DNA of 64,000 bases from Alysiella sp. (lineage in GTDB: Bacteria; Pseudomonadota; Gammaproteobacteria; Burkholderiales; Neisseriaceae), in the NCBI RefSeq assembly GCF_030525755.1, contig NZ_JAUNEC010000001.1, forward strand, positions 85,103-149,102, in the 5' to 3' direction. A program made the position numbers and the translations under genes. The notes under the pieces were generated by a model. It saw nothing but the letters and a program-made list of their open reading frames with translations, did no database searches and had not been told where the DNA came from. Position 1 is the first letter of the stretch; every line of letters starts with the position of its first letter. Below, in pieces: positions 1 to 9,095 of the stretch.

Positions 1-139
1 TATATTGTGGTTTTAAGGTCTCAATTTCTGCCAATGTGATGCCATCATTAGGGAAAACACGCACATCTTCGCCCAACTGTCCTAAAAATTGCACAATGTT
101 GTAGGTAAAACTGTCGTAATTATCAATAAACAGCAGCAT
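1..139 (-). CDS. trpG: Anthranilate/aminodeoxychorismate synthase glutamine amidotransferase, N-terminus only
   Basis: This reading frame starts at 139 and runs off the left edge of the window, so only about 46 residues are visible. They begin [19 protein letters not shown], the typical start of the class I glutamine amidotransferase subunit of anthranilate synthase (TrpG) or aminodeoxychorismate synthase (PabA). This subunit releases ammonia from glutamine for the chorismate-using partner. The catalytic Cys-His-Glu triad lies outside the window. TrpG and PabA cannot be told apart from this fragment, so the symbol is a family-level choice. Confidence 0.8.
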   Translation of the reverse strand, partial: MLLFIDNYDSFTYNIVQFLGQLGEDVRVFPNDGITLAEIETLKPQY

Positions 140-211
140 GATTTTTTCTCTTGTGTTGGTGTGATAAACGATGATTTTCAGGCAGCGTGAAAACTCATTT
201 CACAAAATTTT

Positions 212-380
212 CAGAACCTGTATTCATAAGATTGATAGATGTATTTTTATTGCAAAATCATGCGAATACAAGGTAGATTTCATGTTGTTGGTGGTTCTAT
301 TAGCATGAAGATTCAACGTAGTAGGTGCGTGATTGGGCGATAGAAAGTTGCAATTAAGATTGTGATGAATACAGGTTCTC
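212..380. repeat. MITE-like element A, copy 1 (about 169 bp)
   Basis: The ends are inverted repeats: AGAACCTGTATTCATAA near 213 and ATGAATACAGGTTCT ending near 379. Read on the minus strand, the interior aligns with the element at 29478-29642, including the shared block CCTACTACGTTGAATCTTC (copy 2 has CCTACTGCGTTGGATTTTC). No transposase is encoded. The dxs stop codon (354-356) lies inside the element, so the last residues of Dxs (ENLYSSQS) come from the repeat. It is probably a non-autonomous element moved by a transposase elsewhere in the genome. Confidence 0.75.
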
Positions 381-2255
381 AATACGTTGCAATAATTTGT
401 CTGCACTCAAATCCAAATTGTCCAAAATCACATTGGCATCGCCATGCTCGGTAACGATGTCGGGAATGCCGCACAGTAAAGTCGGTTTCAGGCAGCCGTG
501 TTGCGCCAAAACTTCCAAAACCGCGCTGCCTGCACCGCCCATTTGGGCGTTTTCTTCCACGCAAACGATGTAATCGTGCGATTTTGCCAATTTCACAATC
601 AAATCAACGTCTAAAGGTTTCACAAAACGCATATCGGCAACGCTGGCGTTTAATTGTTCTGCCACCGCCAAGCTCGGCTGTACCATGCTGCCAAAGGCGA
701 TGATGGCGATTTTTTCGCCTTGTTTGCGGACAATGCCTTTGCCCACTTCCACTGTGTTCAGGCTGCCTGAAACCGCCGCTCCGCAACCCGAACCGCGCGG
801 ATAACGCACCGCACTCGGTTGATTGAGCTGGTAACACGTTGATAATAAAAGGCGACATTCATTTTCATCGCTGGGCGTGGCAATGACCATATTGGGTACG
901 CAACGCAAAAAGCTTAAATCGTATGCCCCTGCGTGGGTGGGACCATCTGCGCCCACAATGCCTGCGCGGTCTATGGCAAACATCACGGGCAAATTTTGCA
1001 ATGCCACATCGTGCAAAAGCTGGTCGTAGCCGCGTTGCAAAAAGGTGGAGTAAATCGCCACCACAGGTTTGGCACCGCGACACGCCAAGCCTGCGGCAAA
1101 AGTAACCGCGTGTTGCTCGGCAATGCCCACGTCAAAATAGCGTGTGGGAAATTGTTGTTCAAATTCCACCAAGCCACTGCCTTCGCGCATGGCAGGTGTG
1201 ATGGCGATGAGCCGTTCATCGGCGGCGGCTTGGTCGCACAGCCATTGTCCGAAAATTTGGGTGTAGGTGGGTTTGGGTTTGGCGGTTTCGTCTTTCAGGC
1301 TGCCTGAAACAGGGGTTTTGCCAATGGCGTGGTATTTCACGGGGTCGTTTTCCGCCAATTTGTAGCCCTGACCTTTTTTTGTGATGATGTGCAGCAGTTG
1401 AGGACCTTTGCGTTGGCGTAAATCTTTTAATACATCAATCAGTTGGGGCAGATTGTGTCCATCAATCGCGCCCGTGTATTCAAAACCAAAATTTTCAAAC
1501 AGCGACAACGATTGTTTGATGTGTTCACTTTCGCTGGCGATGGCTTTGAATTTGTGTTCGGCTTTTTCGGCGATTTCTTTAACGGGTTCTTTGACAGGCG
1601 CAGGCAGCTTGTCCAACACTTTATTGGATTGCTGTTTCAATTCGTGCAACACGCCGTGCCAATCGCGCATCACGTTTCGCGCCAAATATTTGGGCAAAGC
1701 CCCCACATTGGGCGAAATGGACATTTCATTGTCGTTCAAAATCACCAATAAATTCACGTCCATATCACCAGCGCAATTTAAGGCTTCAAAGGCTTGACCT
1801 GCCGTCATTGCGCCATCGCCAATGATTGCCACGCTGCGTGCAGGGCTGCCTGAAAGTTTGTCTGCCACCGCCATGCCCAAAGCCGCGCCAATGGACGTGG
1901 ACGAATGCCCCACGCCAAAATCATCGTATTCGCTTTCGCTGCGTTTGGGAAAGCCTGCCAAGCCACCGTATTGGCGTATGGTGTCCATGCGGTTTTTGCG
2001 CCCTGTCAAAATTTTGTGGGGATAGGATTGGTGTCCCACGTCCCAAACCAAATGGTCTTCGGGGGTGTTATAAACGTGGTGCAAGGCGATGGTCAATTCA
2101 ATCACGCCCAAATTGCTGGCAAAGTGTCCGCCTGATTTGGAAACGCTGTCCAACAAAAATTCGCGCAATTCGCTGGCGAGTTGGGGCAGTTGGTTTCTCG
2201 GAATTTGGCGCAGGTCTTGTGGACTATTGATGTTATCAAGTAAGGGCGTGTTCAT
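354..2255 (-). CDS. dxs: 1-deoxy-D-xylulose-5-phosphate synthase
   Basis: Dxs condenses pyruvate and glyceraldehyde 3-phosphate, using thiamine diphosphate, to give DXP. This is the first step of the MEP isoprenoid pathway and also feeds thiamine and pyridoxal synthesis. The 633-residue product has the expected length. It carries the N-terminal GGHFASNLG segment, the thiamine diphosphate motif [15 protein letters not shown] running to LNDNEMSIS (from about residue 146), and the transketolase-like central domain with the [15 protein letters not shown] segment. The start [15 protein letters not shown] matches the family. The last residues, ENLYSSQS, lie inside MITE-like copy 1 and look acquired. 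The frame is otherwise intact, so the enzyme is probably functional. Confidence 0.97.
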   Translation of the reverse strand: MNTPLLDNINSPQDLRQIPRNQLPQLASELREFLLDSVSKSGGHFASNLGVIELTIALHHVYNTPEDHLVWDVGHQSYPHKILTGRKNRMDTIRQYGGLAGFPKRSESEYDDFGVGHSSTSIGAALGMAVADKLSGSPARSVAIIGDGAMTAGQAFEALNCAGDMDVNLLVILNDNEMSISPNVGALPKYLARNVMRDWHGVLHELKQQSNKVLDKLPAPVKEPVKEIAEKAEHKFKAIASESEHIKQSLSLFENFGFEYTGAIDGHNLPQLIDVLKDLRQRKGPQLLHIITKKGQGYKLAENDPVKYHAIGKTPVSGSLKDETAKPKPTYTQIFGQWLCDQAAADERLIAITPAMREGSGLVEFEQQFPTRYFDVGIAEQHAVTFAAGLACRGAKPVVAIYSTFLQRGYDQLLHDVALQNLPVMFAIDRAGIVGADGPTHAGAYDLSFLRCVPNMVIATPSDENECRLLLSTCYQLNQPSAVRYPRGSGCGAAVSGSLNTVEVGKGIVRKQGEKIAIIAFGSMVQPSLAVAEQLNASVADMRFVKPLDVDLIVKLAKSHDYIVCVEENAQMGGAGSAVLEVLAQHGCLKPTLLCGIPDIVTEHGDANVILDNLDLSADKLLQRIENLYSSQS

Positions 2256-2436
2256 GGCAGAAGCAGTGTTATTTTTCTAGCGCGAGATTATAGCCTTTTC
2301 ATGGAGAACTGGCTATTTTGTGGAGAAAAATTGGTTTAATCAATCAAAAGGCTGCCTGAAAATGATTTTGTATGCTGGAAATTAAAGTGAGGTGGGTCTC
2401 AGGCAGCTTGGAATAAGCCAAAATCAAAATCAAGCA

Positions 2437-2592
2437 TCAGATTTTGCATGCACCGCCCACGCAATCATCGTCTTCTGTGGCAGTATCTACACCGTTTTCT
2501 ACCATAATACCCTCAAATTGAGCCAAAGCCTGTTCCAAATTATCCCAATCTAAATCGGTTTCGTTGTTTGACTGTGTTGTGTTTGGATTCAT
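2437..2592 (-). CDS. Small acidic protein with C-terminal CVGGAC motif, unknown function
   Basis: A 51-residue frame starting MNPNTTQSNNETDLDWDN. The start at 2592 is preferred over the longer upstream frame because AAGGTC lies just upstream at normal spacing. The product is strongly acidic (Asp/Glu-rich) with a hydrophobic heptad-like centre (LEQALAQFEGIMV) and ends EDDDCVGGACKI, which places two cysteines around a glycine pair. No signal peptide or membrane segment is visible. It is divergent from the thiol peroxidase gene, 150 bp away. The cysteine tail could bind metal, act in thiol chemistry or be modified, but I do not recognise the family. Confidence 0.6.
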   Translation of the reverse strand: MNPNTTQSNNETDLDWDNLEQALAQFEGIMVENGVDTATEDDDCVGGACKI

Positions 2593-2742
2593 GATGTTGA
2601 CCTTAAAAGAAAAGAGAATAAAAAAACAAATGGGGTAATGTGTACCAAATTCAAGTTTACAGGCTGCCTGAAAACTTTTCAAATACCCTAAATTTGGCTA
2701 TATTAAACGGTATTTTTCACAACCTTGATATTGAGGAATTTT

Positions 2743-3240
2743 ATGGCACACATTACACTTGGCGGTAACGCTGTAGAATTAGCAGGACAATTCCCACAAA
2801 CAGGCGACACGGTCGCGGATTTTGTGTTGGTGGGCAATGATTTGGCTGATGTAAAATTGGCGGATTTTGCGGGCAAACGCAAGATTTTGAACATTTTCCC
2901 CAGCATTGACACAGGCATTTGCGCGACTTCGGTGCGTGTGTTCAATGAAAAAGCCAGCCAATTGGACAACACGGTGGTGTTGTGCATTTCGGGCGATTTG
3001 CCGTTTGCCCAAGCGCGTTTTTGTGGCGCGGAAGGTTTGGACAATGTGAAAACTGTTTCCGCATTCCGTAACCGTGATTTCGCGCAACAAGTGGGCGTGG
3101 CGATGGTTTCGGGCGCATTGGCGGGTTTAACGGCGCGCGCGGTGATTGTCTTGGACGAAAACAATCGCGTTTTGCACAGTGAGCTGGTTCCTGAAATCAA
3201 ACAAGAGCCGAATTATGAAGCAGCTTTGGCGGTTTTGTAA
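2743..3240 (+). CDS. tpx: Thiol peroxidase (2-Cys peroxiredoxin Tpx)
   Basis: Tpx reduces hydrogen peroxide and lipid hydroperoxides using thioredoxin. The start ATG at 2743 follows GAGG at good spacing and gives 165 residues, the usual length. The start [15 protein letters not shown] is typical. The peroxidatic cysteine is in [11 protein letters not shown] and the resolving cysteine in ARFCGAEG, the Tpx arrangement. The gene stands alone, followed by a strong hairpin terminator. Confidence 0.97.
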   Translation: MAHITLGGNAVELAGQFPQTGDTVADFVLVGNDLADVKLADFAGKRKILNIFPSIDTGICATSVRVFNEKASQLDNTVVLCISGDLPFAQARFCGAEGLDNVKTVSAFRNRDFAQQVGVAMVSGALAGLTARAVIVLDENNRVLHSELVPEIKQEPNYEAALAVL

Positions 3241-3252
3241 TCAATTGAATTA

Positions 3253-3294
3253 AAAAAAGCACAGAACAAATGATGATTTTGTTCTGTGTTTTTG
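3253..3294 (+). terminator. Rho-independent terminator of tpx
   Basis: The arms AAAGCACAGAACAAA and TTTGTTCTGTGTTTTT form a near-perfect stem followed by T-rich sequence just after the tpx stop. Confidence 0.85.
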
Positions 3295-3340
3295 ATTTTT
3301 CAGCTGCCTGAATAATACATCATCAACCAAATAATTCTGA

Positions 3341-3442
3341 ATGTATTTTCAATCCGACCAATTGAATAATCCTGACCTTAATCCTATTGAACAAGTTTGG
3401 AGCTGGATTAAAGGATTAAGGCAAGATTGGAGATTGTATTGA
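3341..3442 (+). pseudogene. IS630-family transposase remnant (C-terminal fragment)
   Basis: A 33-residue frame contains NNPDLNPIEQVWSWIKG, the C-terminal catalytic signature of IS630/Tc1-like DDE transposases (consensus PDLNPIExxW with the last catalytic acid). Only this piece remains: upstream catalytic residues are absent and a stop follows soon after. The surrounding 3295-3628 has no other gene and probably holds the rest of the decayed insertion sequence. Confidence 0.7.
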
Positions 3443-3628
3443 CAGGTTATTTTTTTATTTTATGTGGATTTGTGGTATTTTTTAAGTTCGTTTGGTATAG
3501 CCTGAAAATATAGCTTTAATTATAGGATAGTTGAAACAATATTGATTATTTAGTCAAATAAAAACGCAATATCATTCTGTACGATTGATATTGCATTTTT
3601 TAAATTTCCAGTCTACCTGACAATGTTT

Positions 3629-4309
3629 TTAGATATTATTGTTTTGGTAATTTTGTATGGTAACTTTAGGGGGATAAGAAATGAACTCGGTAATGCCTTT
3701 ATTTAACCAATAAGTTATGCCATATACAACACCTGAAAAAATGGCGGCACCAAAAGCACCCGAAAACAGGCTACCAGATATGCTTGCTTCTTGGCTTGAG
3801 GTACTGGGTTGCAGATATGCCCATATACTCAATATGATAAATGAACCTATCCAAGCGATGCCACCCCATTTACAGGCAGAGAAATTTTTTGCAGCAGCAT
3901 TCACTTTTTCCCAGCGTTGTTGTGGCAAAGTAACCAGTTTTTCAAGTTCATGATTTGTTTGAAATAGCAAAGGCTCATATTGGCCTAATGTTGCAACCAC
4001 TTGTTTGCCCACGTTGCTACGTTGTGAGTAACTACCGTCTTTATTGGTTTTAACTTGATGTTGCTGTGCAAGCTGATGTGCTGAATGGATATTTTTTTGA
4101 AAATGCTGTTGCTTTTTGAGTAACTGAACAAATTCATCTTGTTCAGCTTCATTAAGCCAAAAATCATTTTCATCAGCACTATCTAATTTTTCTTTTGCGG
4201 AAAAATAACCCCATGCCAATAAAATTGGTGTGGCGATAATTGCTACTATTAATACGATGAGCAAAATACCGCCTACAACACCATCATCATTTTTCTTTTT
4301 TCTTGCCAT
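3629..4309 (-). CDS. Membrane protein of unknown function
   Basis: A 226-residue protein with three probable membrane segments: about residues 13-35 (VVGGILLIVLIVAIIATPILLA), 150-167 (GIAWIGSFIILSIWAYL) and 182-205. Between the first two lies a polar, Gln/Lys-rich stretch of about 110 residues (FVQLLKKQQHFQKNIHSAHQLAQQ), probably a coiled coil. The start MARKKKNDDG gives a positively charged cytoplasmic N-terminus. It sits between the IS630 remnant and valS, has no operon partner and is lower in GC than its neighbours by eye, so it may be acquired. I do not recognise the family. Confidence 0.7.
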   Translation of the reverse strand: MARKKKNDDGVVGGILLIVLIVAIIATPILLAWGYFSAKEKLDSADENDFWLNEAEQDEFVQLLKKQQHFQKNIHSAHQLAQQHQVKTNKDGSYSQRSNVGKQVVATLGQYEPLLFQTNHELEKLVTLPQQRWEKVNAAAKNFSACKWGGIAWIGSFIILSIWAYLQPSTSSQEASISGSLFSGAFGAAIFSGVVYGITYWLNKGITEFISYPPKVTIQNYQNNNI

Positions 4310-4346
4310 GATATTTCTCTGATTAATGCCATATTATTGAGTGGGT

Positions 4347-4413
4347 GTAGAGTGCATATCACGTACCACCAATCCCACTATTTTAGAGATTCAGTGCGTG
4401 GTACGCACTCTAC
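4347..4413. repeat. Inverted repeat between valS and the orphan membrane protein gene
   Basis: GTAGAGTGC (4347-4355) pairs with GCACTCTAC (4405-4413), and inside these GTACCAC (4363-4369) pairs with GTGGTAC (4398-4404), leaving a bulge and a loop of about 28 bases. It lies just after the valS stop and just upstream of the next gene, so it may serve as the valS terminator. A fragment with similar sequence (GTACCACGGGTACGCAC) occurs near 20773. Confidence 0.65.
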
Positions 4414-4420
4414 AATGATT

Positions 4421-7400
4421 TTACTTCAATTTATCCAACGCCACCTGAATTTTCGCCAATTTCTCTTGCAAATCAGCCAATTCCGCTTTGTCTTTTTCCA
4501 CCAAATGCGCGGGGGCTTTGTCCACATAGCCTGCTTTGGACAATTTCGCGTTCAGTTTTTCCAAAGCCTTGTTCAGCTTTTCGGCTTCCTTGTTCAGACG
4601 CGCGGTTTCGGCGGCTTTGTCCACTTCCACTTTCAACATCAAACGCGCACCGTTGCACACGGCAACGGGCGCATCTTCGTGTTCAGGCAGCGTGGCGACC
4701 GCTTGCACTTCGGTCAGTTTTGCCAAGGCGGGCAAATACGCCAACAGTTCGCCCAAATCGTCTGCCGTTTCCACAAACAAGGGGGCTTTGATGTTGGGCG
4801 CGATGCCCATTTCGCCACGCAGATTGCGTACCGCGCCTGCCAAATCTTGCAAAGCGGACATTTTGCCAAAAGCGGCTTGGGTTTCGGCAATCGCGTTTTC
4901 GTCAAAAATGGGGAAGGGCGCAAGCACAATGCTGTCTGAAACTTTGCGCTCGCACATGGGCGCGATGGTTTGCCACAATTCTTCGGTGATAAACGGCATA
5001 ATCGGGTGCAACAGGCGCAAACTCACTTCCAACACGCGCAGCAAAGTGTGGCGTGTGGCGCGTTGGCGGCTGGCGCAACCGTTTTGTAATTGCACTTTTG
5101 CCAATTCCAAATACCAATCGCAATAATCGTTCCAAATGAAGCTGTATAACAATTCTGCTGCTAAATCAAAACGATAAGTTTCATAGGCTTGGGTTACATC
5201 GCGTTCCACTTCGTTCAATCGCCCAATAATCCATTGGTCGGGGAAGGAGTAGGCGCGTGGCTCGGTGGCAAATTCGCCATAGCCGCAGTCTTTGTCTTCC
5301 GTGTTCATTAAGACGAAGTTGGTGGCGTTCCAAATTTTGTTGCAGAAATTGCGATAACCTTCGGCGCGTTTGAAATCAAAATTGATGTTGCGACCCAAAC
5401 TCGCGTAGCTTGCCATGGTGAAACGCAAAGCGTCCGCGCCCATGGCTGGAATGCCTTCGGGGAAGAGTTTTTCGGTGGCGGCACGAACTTGGGGGGCGGT
5501 TTCGGGTTTGCGTAAACCTGTGGTGCGTTTTTCCAAAAGTTGTGGTAAATCAATGCCGTCAATCAAATCCACGGGGTCAATCACATTGCCTTCGGATTTG
5601 GACATTTTTTTGCCTTCGTGGTCGCGCACCATGCCGTGAATGTACACGGCTTTGAACGGCACTTTGCCTGTGAAGTGCATGGTCATGAACACCATACGCG
5701 CCACCCAGAAGAAAATAATCTCATAGCCCGTTACCAACACGCTGGACGGCAAAAATGCTTTCAATTCATCTGTGCTGATGCCCTTGTCGTCCCAACCCAA
5801 AGTGGAAAACGGCACCAGTGCGGACGAAAACCATGTGTCCAACACGTCTGCATCGCGGGTTAATTTAATATTTAAATCATTAGCTTGTTGAATTAAATGA
5901 GCGGCTTGTTTTTTTGCTTCATCGGATAACAGGCTGCCTGAAAATTCTTCAAAAAATACGGCAAAATCAGCATAAATCGCAAGCATTTGGGCATCTTCCT
6001 GACCATGAATGCCTGATAACATTTGTGTGCTTGATTTTTGATTAATCAATTGAAAATATGCTTCAATTTCACTATCCGCGACAAAAATATTGCCATTTTC
6101 ATCGTACCACGCAGGAATTTGGTGTCCCCACCACAACTGGCGCGAAATGCACCAATCGTCCAATTTCCGCATCCATTCGTTGTAGGTGTTAATCCAATTT
6201 TCGGGGATAAAGTGGATTTGTCCGCTTGCAAAGGCGTGTTGCGCTTTTTGTGCCAAACTCATGCCTTTGAACTCGGAATCGGGTTCGCCGCCGTTGGGTG
6301 TGGCGTGCATGTCCACAAACCATTGGTCGGTCAAAAGCGGCTCAATCACGCTGCCTGTGCGGTCGCCTTTGGGGGTCATGAGTTTATGCGGTTTGGTTTC
6401 AATGAGATAGCCTTGTGCTTGCAAATCGGCAACGATTTTTTTACGCGCTTCAAAGCGGTCAAGCCCTGCGTATTGTTCAGGCAGCCTGAAACCCTGTTGC
6501 GCCTCGTTGCGATAATCAAAAACTTGCGTTTCTGATAAAACTTTCGCCTCTAAATCAAAAATATTGATTAAAAGCGTGTCGTGGCGTTTGCCGACTTGGT
6601 AGTCATTGAAATCGTGTGCAGGCGTGATTTTCACGCAGCCTGAACCGAAATCTTTTTCCACATATTCATCGGCAATCACAGGAATTTCACGCCCTGTGAG
6701 CGGCAAAATCACTTTTTTGCCAATCCAATGCGCGTAACGCGCGTCTTCGGGGTGAACGGCAACCGCCACATCGCCCAACAGCGTTTCAGGGCGCGTGGTG
6801 GCAACGGTCAAGCCTTCGGACGGATTATCGGCAAACGGATAGCGAATGTGCCACATAAAGCCATCGGTTTCCACGTTTTCCACTTCCAAATCGGAAACGG
6901 CTGTGCCGAGAACAGGGTCCCAGTTTACCAAGCGTTTACCGCGATAAATCAAGCCTTGTTGATGCAATTTCACAAACACTTTGGTAACGATGTTGGCGCG
7001 GGTTTCGTCCATGGTGAAATATTCGCGCGACCAGTCGGCAGAGCAACCCACGCGGCGCATTTGTTGGGTGATGGTACCGCCAGATTGTTCTTTCCATTGC
7101 CACACTTTTGCCAAAAACGCCTCGCGCCCCAAGTCATGACGTGAAATGTTTTGCGCGGCAAGTTGGCGTTCCACCACGATTTGCGTGGCAATGCCTGCGT
7201 GGTCGGTGCCAGGAATCCAAGCGGTGTTACAGCCTTTCATGCGGTAATAGCGCGTCAAGCCGTCCATAATGGTTTGGTTGAAGGCGTGTCCCATGTGCAG
7301 CGTGCCTGTAACATTGGGGGGCGGCAGTTGAATGGAAAACGCGTCTTTTTGCGCGAAATTGGGCTGAAAATAGCCGTTTTGTTCCCAATTTTGGTAATGT

Positions 7401-7441
7401 TTTTGTTCAATTTCGGTGGGGGAATATTTGGATAAAGTCAT
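4421..7441 (-). CDS. valS: Valyl-tRNA synthetase
   Basis: ValS charges tRNA-Val. The start at 7441 ([15 protein letters not shown]) follows AAGGC at normal spacing and drops an upstream extension that only translates an uptake sequence. The 1006-residue product has the class I signatures LHMGH (about residue 49) and KKMSKSEGN, the CP1 editing domain, and a C-terminal coiled-coil arm ([20 protein letters not shown]). It is about 55-60 residues longer than typical ValS. The extra sequence lies around 5870-6060, just before the [16 protein letters not shown] motif, is Gln/Ala-rich and includes an uptake sequence read as FSGSL. The enzyme should be functional. Confidence 0.97.
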   Translation of the reverse strand: MTLSKYSPTEIEQKHYQNWEQNGYFQPNFAQKDAFSIQLPPPNVTGTLHMGHAFNQTIMDGLTRYYRMKGCNTAWIPGTDHAGIATQIVVERQLAAQNISRHDLGREAFLAKVWQWKEQSGGTITQQMRRVGCSADWSREYFTMDETRANIVTKVFVKLHQQGLIYRGKRLVNWDPVLGTAVSDLEVENVETDGFMWHIRYPFADNPSEGLTVATTRPETLLGDVAVAVHPEDARYAHWIGKKVILPLTGREIPVIADEYVEKDFGSGCVKITPAHDFNDYQVGKRHDTLLINIFDLEAKVLSETQVFDYRNEAQQGFRLPEQYAGLDRFEARKKIVADLQAQGYLIETKPHKLMTPKGDRTGSVIEPLLTDQWFVDMHATPNGGEPDSEFKGMSLAQKAQHAFASGQIHFIPENWINTYNEWMRKLDDWCISRQLWWGHQIPAWYDENGNIFVADSEIEAYFQLINQKSSTQMLSGIHGQEDAQMLAIYADFAVFFEEFSGSLLSDEAKKQAAHLIQQANDLNIKLTRDADVLDTWFSSALVPFSTLGWDDKGISTDELKAFLPSSVLVTGYEIIFFWVARMVFMTMHFTGKVPFKAVYIHGMVRDHEGKKMSKSEGNVIDPVDLIDGIDLPQLLEKRTTGLRKPETAPQVRAATEKLFPEGIPAMGADALRFTMASYASLGRNINFDFKRAEGYRNFCNKIWNATNFVLMNTEDKDCGYGEFATEPRAYSFPDQWIIGRLNEVERDVTQAYETYRFDLAAELLYSFIWNDYCDWYLELAKVQLQNGCASRQRATRHTLLRVLEVSLRLLHPIMPFITEELWQTIAPMCERKVSDSIVLAPFPIFDENAIAETQAAFGKMSALQDLAGAVRNLRGEMGIAPNIKAPLFVETADDLGELLAYLPALAKLTEVQAVATLPEHEDAPVAVCNGARLMLKVEVDKAAETARLNKEAEKLNKALEKLNAKLSKAGYVDKAPAHLVEKDKAELADLQEKLAKIQVALDKLK

Positions 7442-7503
7442 GTTTTTGCCTTGACAGTAAAAATGATGAAAAATGGGTGGATTATAGCGGAAAATGGGTG
7501 GGC

Positions 7504-7558
7504 AGGCTGCCTGAAAAGGCATTCAGGCAGCCATTTTTATGAGATTGGCTGCCTGAAA
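7504..7558. other. Cluster of three DNA uptake sequences
   Basis: Within about 55 bases upstream of valS there are three copies of the core: AGGCTGCCTGAA near 7504, its complement TTCAGGCAGCC near 7522, and GGCTGCCTGAA near 7547. The first two can form a stem. In this family such copies mark DNA for uptake during transformation, and inverted pairs can also stop transcription. Confidence 0.75.
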
Positions 7559-7662
7559 ATCACATTTGGTCAATTTTATTGCAAAGGGGCAAAATGTTTT
7601 TGTGTGATAAACTATATATTTTTAAACAAAAGGTTGTTGGGATTTAATCCAATTAACAGATA

Positions 7663-7690
7663 AAAGCCCTGCTTTTGCAAGCAGGGCTTT
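7663..7690 (-). terminator. Terminator of the porin gene
   Basis: AAAGCCCTGC (7663-7672) pairs perfectly with GCAGGGCTTT (7681-7690) around a short loop. It lies 35 bases after the porin stop on the minus strand. Confidence 0.85.
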
Positions 7691-7724
7691 GGGCGTTAGC
7701 CTGTTAATCCATGTTAGGAATGGA

Positions 7725-8723
7725 TTAGAATTTGTGTACCAAACCTACGCTCAATGTGCCTTGACGTTCTTTGTCAGCACCGCTACCTACGTTCAAGTAA
7801 CCTACTTGACCGTTTACGATGGTGCGTTTAGACAAAGCGTAATCTGCACCTACGATGCCTTGATAGTATTTGCCATTGCCATAAATTTTGCTACCATCTT
7901 CATCTTTAAAGCCAAAGCCATAAGCAGCAGATGCTTTTACGCGCAAGCTGTCGTCAAATTTGTATGCAACGGTTGCGGCAACTTCATGACCTGATTTAAC
8001 ATCTTCATCAACACGTTTGGTGTGTTGGTAAGCCAAGCCTGCAAAGAGTTTGTCTTTGTTGTAGCCACCTTGTACCAAAGCTTGGTAACCGTCTTTGGAT
8101 TTGCCGTTTACTGTGGTGGTGTTTTTCACGTATACACCAGCAACATCAGCAAAGAAGCCTGCATCGTGTTTGTAGCTTACAGAGGTACCGTAGATGGCTG
8201 ACTCTTTGTTTTTATTGTTGTTGTCAGATGGAGAAACGTACAATTCAGCAGTTAAACCAGAGAACTCGGGCGTAGTGTAAGATAAAGCCACTTTGCGACC
8301 AGTTGCGGCAGTAGTACGTGTGAATGTATCAAGACCCGCAGCTTTGCTATCGTCACCGTGTTCCCATTCGTCCAATTCGCCGTTCAAACGGGCAACTGGA
8401 GTTTGGAAATGACCTGCTTTAACGGTACCGAAGTCACCTCGCAAACCTACGAAAGAATCACGTGTGCCAAAGCCACGTCCAGCTGTGCCAGCGATATCTA
8501 CGCGTTGTTCCAACTGCCAAATGGCTTTCAAGTTGTCGCCGATTTGTTCAGAACCTTTAAAGCCGATGCGTGAGCCGTAGTCCACGATGTTGGTGGTTGT
8601 GCCTTTTTCACCTTTAACTTTGGTTACTTCTACACCGCCTTTGATTTGACCATACAGAACTACGTCAGCAGATGCGGCTACGGGCAATGCTGCCAATGTC
8701 AGAGCAATCAGGGTTTTTTTCAT
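7725..8723 (-). CDS. Neisseria-type outer membrane porin
   Basis: A 332-residue general porin of the Gram-negative porin superfamily, forming a 16-strand beta barrel (trimeric in this family) for small solutes. The start at 8723 follows AAGGAA and gives a classic signal peptide, MKKTLIALTLAALPVAASA, cleaved before DVVLYGQIKGG. The mature start, the GSRIGFKGSE segment and the terminal phenylalanine (GLVHKF) are characteristic of neisserial PorA/PorB proteins. Surface loops, for example around NNNKNKES, will be the variable part. It has its own terminator, and a G-poor leader region lies upstream. Confidence 0.94.
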   Translation of the reverse strand: MKKTLIALTLAALPVAASADVVLYGQIKGGVEVTKVKGEKGTTTNIVDYGSRIGFKGSEQIGDNLKAIWQLEQRVDIAGTAGRGFGTRDSFVGLRGDFGTVKAGHFQTPVARLNGELDEWEHGDDSKAAGLDTFTRTTAATGRKVALSYTTPEFSGLTAELYVSPSDNNNKNKESAIYGTSVSYKHDAGFFADVAGVYVKNTTTVNGKSKDGYQALVQGGYNKDKLFAGLAYQHTKRVDEDVKSGHEVAATVAYKFDDSLRVKASAAYGFGFKDEDGSKIYGNGKYYQGIVGADYALSKRTIVNGQVGYLNVGSGADKERQGTLSVGLVHKF

Positions 8724-8799
8724 GTCAGTATTCCTTAATCTACGTTGATGAAATTGAAAGGGTTGCGCGGTTGCCCGCTTTGTGGAACAAACCTTTGGG

Positions 8800-8960
8800 C
8801 TTGTTTTGTGTTTTTGAATATTAAGGGGCTTGGGGCTGGGTGGCAATGTTTTGGGGTGGTTTTTTGTGGGGTTGGGTGTGTTTTTTTTGTGGAGTGTTGT
8901 TTTATTTTATTTGTTTTTAATGGGTTAGGGTGTTTTTGATGGGTGTTGTTTTTTTGCATC
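8800..8960 (-). promoter_or_regulatory. C-rich, G-poor region between slam and the porin gene (possible Rho-dependent terminator)
   Basis: On the plus strand this stretch is almost only G and T with very few C, so a minus-strand transcript is C/A-rich and nearly free of G. Such C-over-G regions are typical of Rho loading sites. It lies where transcription from slam would otherwise run into the porin gene, so stopping that transcript is a reasonable role. It might instead be an unstructured porin leader. The 8724-9095 interval contains no credible gene. Confidence 0.4.
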
Positions 8961-8974
8961 AGTTTTGGGTGAGG

Positions 8975-9000
8975 CTGCCTGAAAGGGGTGTTTCAGGCAG
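8975..9000 (-). terminator. Uptake-sequence hairpin after slam
   Basis: CTGCCTGAAA (8975-8984) and TTTCAGGCAG (8991-9000) form a perfect ten-base-pair stem about 95 bases after the slam stop. No T tract follows on the minus strand, so any termination would probably need help from the G-poor region next to it. Confidence 0.5.
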
Positions 9001-9095
9001 GTTTTTGGGGCTGCAAGTTGCACCCTTGTGGTATGAGATTTCAGAATTTGGTAAATCTGGGAGGTGGGGTTTAGGCTGTCTGAAAACATAATCTT

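Noticed and set aside
224..406. 60-residue frame on the minus strand overlapping the end of dxs
   Set aside because: It only translates MITE-like copy 1 in another frame and has no ribosome site.
8735..8959. 74-residue Lys/Pro/His-rich frame upstream of the porin
   Set aside because: It is a by-product of the C/A-rich low-complexity minus strand and resembles no protein.
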